Assembly: GCA_038503075.1 (NCBI GenBank)
Contig: JBCAML010000005.1
Coordinates: 682,001 to 746,000, forward strand
DNA: 64,000 nucleotides
Reading direction: 5' to 3'
From: Gyromitra esculenta
Lineage: Eukaryota > Ascomycota > Pezizomycetes > Pezizales > Discinaceae
The notes under the pieces are model-generated. The model made no database searches and was not told the DNA's origin. It saw only the letters and a list, made by a program, of their open reading frames with translations. The position numbers were made by a program, and so were the translations under genes. How positions within the stretch are numbered: the stretch's first letter is position 1; each line of letters begins with the position of its first letter. Below are positions 54,080-64,000 of the stretch, piece by piece.

Positions 54080-55231
54080 ACGGGATTTTAAATAGGGTTA
54101 GCTTTTTGGGGGGGAAGGGGGTTTGTATGATTCTCTAACCCTATTGAGCGAACAAAAGAAACACTGACAGGAGGCTAATAGATGACAAGGGGCGTTTTAT
54201 TATTACAGATTCTACTCATTTTCTACCCTTTCATTGTATTACTAGGTGTCGAACAAAATCTTAGCAAGTTGAAACAAGGGCTGACCTGCTTTGCGCTGCT
54301 AGCCAGTTTCATCCTTTTTGAATGTTGGCTAATCTGTCCATTCGAGTACATACATACATACATGTAAACAAATACTTGTTTTCAGGAATGTTTCATGATT
54401 TTTGAAGTTAATCTACATGTACTTGTTAACTTACCACCTAATTTGCCGCCTCCCTAACTTTCCCCCCTCATTTATCGTCTTACCTAGCTTCTCGTGGTAC
54501 CCTGAGATCGATATCGGTGATCTCAATACATGTAAATGTATTATCCGCGATGATTACAGCAAAGTTCAGATACTTGAAATAGTTACACTCGATTATTTAA
54601 GCCAGAGATACATGTATTTCCTCTCGCGAAGAGTGCACCACTATCATGAGAACCGATTATATCCCAAATACAAGAATCTTTTTGCAATGCCCCAATTAAA
54701 GTATACTATCTGTATATGTTTTTCACAGAATACCGCTACTTTTATTTCCATCCAAATGCTAGGGCTGCATTACCCGCGTGTTGAGATATCGACGTTTCTT
54801 CCTTCCTGATCCGGCTCCCTCCGCACCTCGTGCGCGAGTTATATGTAATGCAGATACATACAACTCACGAATACCTACATGCGAATGCGATGCAGGTAAA
54901 ATTCGTGCATGAGAGACCTTACCAAAAGACAATTTGCCGAGGTGTCCGGGAATATCGCGACGAACGACATCCCAAGGACTTGCTCTTCATACCCATAGTT
55001 ATATAGAAATCGATACCTACATGTACATTTCCGTAGATATTTTGTATCATGGTTATTCGGTATCATTCCGCTCATCAATTGACATAACTAGTATATTTTT
55101 AATACTTCTGCCTTTCGCACGGGCAACCTCGCAATATTGATTCATTTAAATCGGAAACTTAGAAGAAGAAAACGCCTGAGCAAGAACACGACAGCCCCAC
55201 ATTTGTAACTAGGATGCTAATTTAAATGAAA

Positions 55232-55250
55232 TTTACTTACTTACTTACTT
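55232..55250. repeat. (TTAC)n microsatellite
   Basis: About four to five tandem TTAC units, bracketed by two copies of AGGATGCT (55211-55218 and 55251-55258). Confidence 0.8.
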
Positions 55251-56680
55251 AGGATGCTGATTCGTCCCAAAGGACTCTGACTATAAAATGTAAAAGTGGG
55301 ACAAAAGTCCTTAATCGCACACAAAATATACTAGCTTCCTTGTCGAGAATTATGTAGGTAACTAAATCATGGCCGGAGGTACCGGTAACACGGTAAGAAT
55401 CACATGTAGTCGTTCCGGGTCCGTGGTTTCCCAAGACCCGCCTTACCATGACGTCTATAGACGGTTAGGTATCTAGACTTTAATTGGGCTGTCGTCAGAT
55501 CATTGGCTGTCATCACATCATTAATCTCAATGCCGTTATGTAGCACAGCGATCAATCCCCATCTCGTTTGTTTGACAGATCACGTGCATGCCTACCACAA
55601 TGCTAGAGTATCACATTTCTGGGTCTCCCCAACACCATCTAGATGTTTCTATCGCAATAAACATTGGCGCTCACTAGAATATTTCATCTTGACCCACTGC
55701 TGAACGTCTGGGTTTGGCGAGGACTCTGAGAAAATAGCGGCCGCATACAAAACGAATATTTCTACGAGACTATAGCTAGAGTAGAAGCGAGAATAGGCTT
55801 CAGGAATCCCCAAAAATCACTTAGTCACTCTAAAAGGATTACCGAACTTGTGCGTTCTTTTAAGCCCCAGCCTTTAACTTCACGCAGGCTAACAACGGAC
55901 TACCGCTGTCGTACCCTGGAAGACGAAGACGAACACTACCAACTTCCAAACGTCCATGTAAACAAGGGAAAGTTCGAGTCGTCACCCTGATCATCCGGGT
56001 AACATCAAGAATATCAACGCAACAATAAACATTTACAAAGAAGCGTCGCTGGAGTTTCGGCGAAGTACAAAAAAACCGATTTCATGATTACATGATTTGA
56101 ATCTTAAAAGGGGATCACAAACTTAAGATCTGGAACCGGCCGGATGCTGACCAACAGCCAATGGCAGCGACGTGCTACAGATTACAACCAAGAAATACGG
56201 TACTATATCAATAATAGCTATCATTTGGCCTGCCAGGCATTATTGATGAGGGCTAAAATTTACAAACAGTGTGCCCCTTCCTGTAACCTTAGACCCAGGC
56301 CCCAGATACTAATTCGAAATTTATTTTCCAAAGAATCACGGCATAGAGATCGTATATTGATACCGTAGGATATCCCGAGATATTAGTAAATAAAATCTCA
56401 GCTTCGTTGGTACAGAGGCTTTTGGTGATAGTCATCCTGTCTCTAGAACTGAATGGATGTTAGTACCCAGATAGTGCTAAGCGGAAGACAGTTCCGTGAA
56501 TGGGCTTCTGAACTACATGCTGCTGGATCTAACCCTCATATTATGAAAACCCATAGCAAGGCAGAGCTAAACTCGCACTCTGCCTCCCTCTGCCTCCCTC
56601 TATTACTCTCACTCAGCCCTAGCTATGGCGAGCTCTCATGACACTCGTATATAAATTGGTGAATAGACAAATAGCACACG

Positions 56681-56840
56681 TACCGCATTAGCTCGAGCAA
56701 ACGGACTTCACGTTGAGACGTTGGAATTGCCTCCGTGGGCGAAGCGCCCAAAAATTCCGCCTCAGCTTTGGCCCCGCTTGGCTAGTAGAGGAAATTTCAA
56801 CGTCTTAGTGTGAATTCTGCTCGAGTTATATAATGCGGTA
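56681..56840. mobile_element. 160-bp inverted-repeat (MITE-like) element
   Basis: The left end TACCGCATTAGCTCGAGCA reappears inverted at the right end (CTCGAGTTATATAATGCGGTA). The match continues inward for about 50 bp with mismatches and a 4-5 bp indel, through ACG.TGAGACGTTG. The outermost TA may be the target-site duplication. The centre holds a GC-rich perfect hairpin GGGCGAAGCGCCC. No coding capacity. The inverted structure is seen directly; mobility is inferred. Confidence 0.7.
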
Positions 56841-56863
56841 CATGGCTTATTAGACAGATTGAT

Positions 56864-56889
56864 TAGATAGATAGATAGATAGATAGATT
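56864..56889. repeat. (GATA)n microsatellite
   Basis: About six GATA units just outside the 160-bp inverted-repeat element. Confidence 0.85.
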
Positions 56890-57680
56890 AATCATACTCG
56901 CATCCAACCCAGACAGATTGATTACCGAATATTTATTGTGCAACGAAAGTTATTTAAAATCAACTGAATAGCCGTACAATGTAGATCAGGGCTAGGAACA
57001 GTTAACATGATCAGTTTCGCCTTAAAGGCAGCGTATAAAGGGCATGCGAGGGTACACAGAAGTGCAATTTATAGGGAAATAGTTTACCAGTATTTACTTT
57101 TGTGATGCTGAAGGGTGAAGAGGGGGCTTCTTTTAAAGGGTATTCATCGGTGAGATACATGTAGTACGTGATACGAATGATAGGCCTAAAATGATGGAGG
57201 CTTGTCGAGGGGCTTGTCGATGAAGCTATGAGCACTTTCCGTGAGGGAGTAGAAACTTATTAGTGAATTGAGAGGGGTTTTGGTAAAGAGGCTGTGGGTG
57301 GAGAGAGGCGACCAGCATATCATTGGTGACGAGTAAGGGATATGTCAGTGAAATTATGTCTCGGTCAAAGACTCAAAGCTAAATCCACGATCTCAGCCAT
57401 AGGAATAGTGTTCCTAGAAGGATCCCATTGACCATTCCGAGACTCAGTTTCTCTTGATATAATTTTTGAGCAGCGGTTGCGTGCACAAGCAATTCTGAGG
57501 ACTGTAAGTACATGTATCACTATTACATGTCGTAACGCAGCATTATACGTAAATATATGTGAAATTTCAAATCACATCCCCACAGCTCTTTCCAAGTGTA
57601 AACGTATTTCACCTATATTTTGACAGCATAATTCATCCCACCGTGCCCGATATATCCTATATAACTAATATCACATAAAT

Positions 57681-57725
57681 CATAGTTTACATAGTTTGCA
57701 TAGTTTACATAGTTTACAAAGTTTG
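57681..57725. repeat. 9-bp tandem repeat, five units
   Basis: Five consecutive 9-bp units with consensus CATAGTTTA; units two and five end in G, and the last begins CAAAG. Confidence 0.9.
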
Positions 57726-58334
57726 TTGAGCCGCAATGCAGATACTCGCAGATCAATAGACCCACTGAAGTCGGTCTATTTTTCCCCTTTCATAGCTATA
57801 GCCAATAGATAATGGAGGATAAAGAACCACTACATGTAGCATAGTAGAAGACCGCCTTTGGCCGGTAACACAGAAAACGAAGCGTACATGTAGTTACAAT
57901 TTCAAGCCATGCAAAAGCATGTAGATTACTATCATTACTTTCAGATTCTTCTAGAGTGGCTGTTTAAGGAACTAGACTTGTTACTTTTTACATCTACCGT
58001 AAGTTGCCATGAGGCATAAGGATGTGTATACTAGCGAAATCTGCCGAGAGTGTAAGAGATGGAGTGGATCCCCGTCCAGGATAATTTTGATCCCCCGCAT
58101 GTCCTCCAGCCGCCACAACCCTTGCTTCCTTATGTAGATTGATATAGCAGAGATCTTTTTCCCCCCTCTAGCTGTTAGCTTGATATGGCAGTTGTCAATG
58201 CATGAGTGAAATAGATAAAAGGACGCAAAAATCTGCAGATTTTCGGTGGCGGAAGCTCAAACTGGATTTGCGATACGATCCTGCAGACCCAGCAGACATG
58301 CCACTTCCTCACAGGCCATAGAGGGGACGATGTA

Positions 58335-58414
58335 CAGCCGTGTAAGAAAAGTTTTGACACCCACCTCACTAACAAGACAGCGACTGGGGTGTCAAGACTT
58401 TTCTTATACGGCTG
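58335..58414. mobile_element. 80-bp near-palindromic MITE-like element
   Basis: The left arm starts CAGCCGTGTAAGAAAAGTTT and the right arm, read on the other strand, starts CAGCCGTATAAGAAAAGTCT. The arms match over about 29 bp to TTGACACCC with two mismatches, leaving a loop of about 22 bp. TA dinucleotides flank both ends (58333-58334 and 58415-58416), within a longer TGTACA on each side. This is the structure of a minimal Tc1/mariner-type non-autonomous element. The CAGCCG ends are shared with the left end of the element at 34719. Confidence 0.8.
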
Positions 58415-58743
58415 TACACAAAGCCTATCCCGCAGACTACTTGGAGTACACAGTCAACTGCCGGGAAAAAGCGATGAATGCACCGCTGCTGTGGCCTAAA
58501 TCGACTCATGCCCCCTCCGTAACATAGTCGAACTTTTGTTAGATATGGAGCTTAAATAGCAACCGTTGCTGTAGCCGTCATCCATTCAGACACGCTAGTC
58601 AGCATGAGACTACTCTACATGTTCTTCTCCCCCGCCTTCGCTCCATCTCTAATGCTATCTCGACCTTAACCTTCTTCACATCCTCTAACCCCCCATCTCA
58701 GGACTGCGTCATACTTCAAAGACCATGAACCATAGCAGACTAG

Positions 58744-58767
58744 ATATATATATATATATATATATAT
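58744..58767. repeat. (TA)n microsatellite
   Basis: About twelve uninterrupted TA units. Confidence 0.9.
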
Positions 58768-59618
58768 TGCAATCAATCAGGAGCGAGGACGTAAACGCAA
58801 ACTGAAAACGACTTTCATTTAAACCCCTTTCTATGCTAAAACGAAGGAGAAAATTTATGCAAAAACAATCAAACACCCCGAAACCACACCAAAAACCGTA
58901 TACGCAATGTCGAAACACCACACCATGAGAACAGCCACATTGAGAGCACAGCATAATCAATGGGTACATATGAAAAGGTTACAACAATGAGAAAAAGAGA
59001 TGACAGAAAAAAGGGTTTGTTATTACTAAACCCAAGAAAATATTGCGTCGTAACAGGTCATCAACCTTCATTAGAACACCATTCTTTTGCCAAAAAAACG
59101 CAAACCAGAAGAAATGAAACCAAGGGATTCGAATCCTTGGAACGAAGAAAAATAGTCCTGCGAAAAGACAGCACAATAATGTCACGGCACATGCTCCGAA
59201 ATATTACAAAGGAGTTCAGAGGCATCGAAGAGTGCCCTGATATAGCAGGATAATATATAAGAATGGGAAGAGAAACGAAGAGCAACAAGACAGGAGAGGG
59301 GGGAAAGCCCAAAAAAAACACCACCGTGCCCAGAAAGTCAAACCAACCACACACCGATCCCCGAGGCCCCGGCTTTACACCAAACAGAAAGAAAAACATC
59401 ACCAAAATCAAGAAAAGGTGTATACAGAGGTATTTTTTCCCCAATCCACATATTCCGTTTCCTTCGGAATCCGCATAGACGCCCAGACAAAATTTCAAAC
59501 GGATAACCCAATCAGAACCAGTTTGCCATCTCTTAGAAATTGCGAACTGATACTTCGTCTTCTTGCATAACTCTGGCCTGAGCAAGCTCTTTCTCTTTGC
59601 CCATTTTATGCTCAAGGA

Positions 59619-61233
<1,615 letters not shown>

Positions 61234-64000
61234 GTTGGCTCTCGTTTTTATTAATAAACGATCGGACGAACTAATTGTGATTTGAAGGAATGAGATTAAC
61301 TGCAAGGTCGATCCACCGATCTTAGAGAAAAAGTAACGTATGATGATTCCTTGATAGGTGCGACAGGAGGAGCTTTAAGCTGCCAAAATTCAAGACGCGG
61401 AAGCTCTTGCGTGTACCAATAGGTGATTATACTGATGACGGACGGTAATTGTTCAGGAAGTTGGTAATGAAAGCGGCGGCAGTAAAGACCAGTTCTGGAG
61501 ACGAAGGTAAGTCCGTGCAGGTAAAAACAGCCGGACTTTCAGCCCAATGTCGACGTAGGTCCGAGAGGCGACGCTACCCAACAGAAAAGGACCCAAATAG
61601 ATAGTAGAGCCTTGTTACAGGCAATGTGTTTGTCCTAGACGCAAGTGCGAGCTCCCATCAGCAGCTGGCGAACCAACGGTTGGCACGATGCTGAGCCAGA
61701 GAGGGGAATGAGGAGCTCAGAGTTTGACGGGTACCAACCTTTCACAAGAACCAATTTTCGGTTACTCGTTCCTTCACACGCGCAGATACCCAAATACAAT
61801 TATAGTCAAATTCCGACCCACTGGGACTTGTGATTAGGACGGCGTCAATTAAACCAAAACCGCGAGTTCAGTCCGCGAGAAGGGCTACGAACGTATAGGG
61901 GACCGAGCTCGATGTGTCGGGTCGGTGCGGCTATCCCGACCACCAGGTTGCTGAATCGAATTCGAACTCAAAGAAAGCTAGCCAGTCGTGCTGCTTCTTG
62001 TTCTGCTGACCAGTTGTGTAGTCTTAATCGAGAGAGAGAAAAAGAAAATAATAATGCACTGTTTTGATTTGCAGTTGAGCCTCAAATATTTTCCTTCTTC
62101 TTAGGATCTCTTTTCGCCTGCGAGACGTCTTTTCTTCTCTTGAGAAATCGAATATAAGCCAAATGCCTCGTACCCTAAGCTGATCACCCACGAGAGAATG
62201 TGGGGGAGATTGGCGGGTAGCAAGAACTTTGAAAACAGCTTTGTGCTGACTTGTGCTGGCTCGGTGATCTGCCAACTTCCGACAACAAACCAACGTTAAA
62301 GCTCAGTCTAACCTTTATCGCCCACAGCTAACTCTTTCTTCAATCAAAATTGATTTAATCTCGTCGTTCTCCGGATAGTGACTTGACTATCAAAGATCAA
62401 CAGGTGACCTGATAAGGCTGGTTCTAGTTTAAGCGGCGCTGGGGAAATCAGCTAAAATTGATTCGGCCGAGTCGATGGGCAGGCACAGGGTCAAGATGCG
62501 AAAACGTACACTTTTCTGACCCGCAGGATCACTGTTCGTTGCGGGTGTTGCTGGATGGCTTTGGGGGGGGGCAAAATGGCAAGAGAATCGTAATGTGCGA
62601 AGTGAAAAATCTGGAGTGAATGTACAATCTCAACTGTTAGACCCCGTCGATACCCGAGAGGAAACTCTTCCCCTCACACCCCACGGTTAAGGTCACTTAC
62701 AAAGTCGTAACTGTACTGCAGAACGACAACAATTGGCGGCAGACCAAATCTTCGAAAACCGGAGGATCTGGAATCGGTGCCTGGGGAATAGTGATGATGT
62801 TGATAACACCTAGGTTCTGACAAGGCGGATGGTGCCTGGAAGTTTGGTTGCAACCCAGATCGGACGATATCGAGAATTCGGCAAAATCAAAAGAATGCAG
62901 AGGGAAGCGACAGGCGCAAGTATTAATATTACGTGGTTTGCGAGTCGATAGGGGACTGACGGTAAGTTGTAGTAGATTTCAATACCTAGCCTATGGACAT
63001 AAGGAGTAAATTTGATGCGGGGCGGTGGTCCAGGGATTGTCGAGGGGGTTAGGTCTGGGAGTGGGATAGCTATGGCGAACAGGTGCGCGCGGACACCAGT
63101 GGTAATTGGTGGTGAGAGGCAGCCTCGACGCGGCTTTTCCTTTTCCTTTTTTTTTTCCTTTTTCCTTTCTTTTTCTCCTATTTATTGGGTCTGGAGGGGG
63201 CCGGTGAAGCTGTATTGTAGCGGGTGGTTGTCTCGATGGATTTCAGGATGGAAAAGTTCGATTATTTTCATCCAGCTCTGTTAAACAGCCAGTGAAGCAG
63301 ACAGGCGTGTATCCAGGTATGCGCACAAAACAGCTAACTAATAACGATAGTTCCTCACAGATACGATAATGACCACAAGCATCGAGGAATGACAAAAAGG
63401 AAATAAACCATCAAATAAAAAGAAAAGAAAGGGGAAAACCGAAGAGAAAATATCAGGAGCAACGGCCCCGACAGTAAGTTACGGGGGATGGACAGGATCA
63501 GGCTGGTAACTGCACCGCACAGCTAGGCGTTCTCGAGCGGCTTCACGGGGGGCCCGGAATTCTAACATCATCGTGGTCTGTGCGAAGAATGCGTGCATGG
63601 CCCGGCAAGGATCTGAGCAGCAGTCCTCAAGTAAGACTCACGCTAAGGTCGACTTGCAGGAAGCATGCCGAGGGGAGGGGTGGAGAGACCTGGCGTATGA
63701 TATTATTGTCGTGGGCAGCTCGTTAGAGTATAGTTTAGGGTAAGCGGAGGTAACCACTAGACATGGACTGGAGATGGATGGGCAGAGAGGGAAGGGAAAC
63801 AAGTGTGGGTGGAGACAGAGTGCTGGGTTTGACCAAGAGGTCCACCTTCTTCTGCTTCTTCCACCTTCTATTCTTCCTCTTCCTCTTCCTCTTCCTCTCC
63901 GTCTTCTTCTTCTTCTTCTTCTTCGTGTGCATTTGTTCTCATAAACATGCATCACCGACGGTTCCTCTGCCCCAAAAAGGAACAGCGGGAGAAACCGAAG
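61234..64000. other. Upstream region of the C2H2 gene; no gene recognised
   Basis: About 2.8 kb with only short, motif-free open frames. It likely includes the promoter and leader of the C2H2 gene. Low-complexity tracts occur at about 63138-63178 (T/C-rich) and 63855-63925 (imperfect CTT/CCT repeat). No RNA gene or transposon end was found. A gene starting beyond 64000 could have its promoter here. Confidence 0.55.
63855..63925. repeat. CTT/CCTCTT-rich imperfect microsatellite
   Basis: A pyrimidine-only stretch made of CTTCTT and CCTCTT units. It creates charged Arg/Lys repeat open frames on the minus strand that are not genes. Confidence 0.85.

Larger units (their letters stand above)
54359..57892. 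repeat. Cluster of TACATGTA palindromic octamers
   Basis: Exact copies start at 54359, 54414, 54527, 54609, 55018, 57156, 57509, 57831 and 57885. Other copies in the window start at 11890, 22909, 23405, 31212, 31772 and 35520. All lie outside the coding exons modelled here. Function unknown. Confidence 0.8.
54080..59618. other. Gene-poor, repeat-rich spacer
   Basis: About 5.5 kb without a supportable gene. It carries nine exact TACATGTA palindromes between 54359 and 57892, two MITE-like elements (56681-56840 and 58335-58414), a 9-bp tandem repeat (57681-57725), and (TTAC)n, (GATA)n and (TA)n microsatellites. The 184-codon minus-strand open frame at 59061-59615 lies directly 3' of the C2H2 gene and is more likely its 3' UTR. 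Confidence 0.6.

Noticed and set aside
59118..59140. CCAAGGGATTCGAATCCTTGG, similar to a tRNA T-arm
   Set aside because: It is a perfect-looking palindrome with the loop out of register, and no D-arm or anticodon arm lies upstream on either strand.
59061..59615. 184-codon minus-strand open frame with hydrophobic stretches
   Set aside because: Directly follows the C2H2 gene stop on the same strand. It looks like an AT-rich 3' UTR and has no family resemblance.
63638..63955. Arg/Lys-rich open frames on the minus strand
   Set aside because: Produced by the CTT/CCT microsatellite.

Overview
This window is nuclear DNA from a filamentous ascomycete (Pezizomycotina). Genes carry several short GT-AG introns, mostly 50-80 nt. 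The gene set includes a velvet-family developmental regulator, a MYST acetyltransferase, a single-gene Nup98-Nup96 precursor, exocyst Sec3, COMPASS Sdc1, Utp23, Srp40, centrin Cdc31, ribosomal protein S13 (uS15) and a four-finger C2H2 factor. Gene density is low. The spacers are long and AT-rich, with microsatellites, solo LTRs and small inverted-repeat elements. No bacterial-type operon, CRISPR array, rRNA or convincing tRNA was seen.

Layout. 1-301 (-): 5' end of a prolyl-hydroxylase-like 2OG-Fe(II) oxygenase. 1226-2385 (+): arylamine N-acetyltransferase, divergent from it. 3937-7437 (+): Sas3/KAT6-type MYST acetyltransferase. 7438-14030: long spacer ending in a pyrimidine-rich leader. 14031-15904 (+): VosA-type velvet factor. 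17800-21319 (+): large unrecognised protein with one clear membrane segment. 21320-24407: gene-poor. 24408-25466 (-): Sdc1. 25963-26985 (-): Utp23. 28019-28841 (+): RPS13. 28842-32906: gene-poor, with two abutting solo LTRs. 32907-33707 (-): beta-carbonic anhydrase with a GC-AG intron. 34719-34891: MITE-like element. 35715-37631 (-): Srp40. 38332-42746 (+): Sec3. 43067-43270: solo LTR. 45335-52305 (-): NUP145-type precursor (GLFG, GLEBS, HF/T self-cleavage site, Nup96 part). 53024-54079 (+): Cdc31, divergent from NUP145. 54080-59618: gene-poor, with two MITE-like elements and a cluster of the palindrome TACATGTA. 59619-61233 (-): C2H2 factor. 61234-64000: no gene recognised.

The genes are mostly unrelated housekeeping and regulatory loci. 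Functional links between neighbours are limited. NUP145 and CDC31 share a promoter region, and both products are connected with the nuclear pore in yeast (Cdc31 through TREX-2). Sas3 and Sdc1 both act on histone H3 but lie about 17 kb apart. The least explained items are the roughly 1,045-residue orphan membrane protein, the abutting LTRs with three copies of one target site, the TACATGTA enrichment, a GLFG motif in the Cdc31 extension, and a symmetric 63-nt intron whose removal creates a CxxC pair in Sas3.

All exon boundaries come from reading splice signals, reading frame and family conservation by eye. No alignment or transcript data were available.
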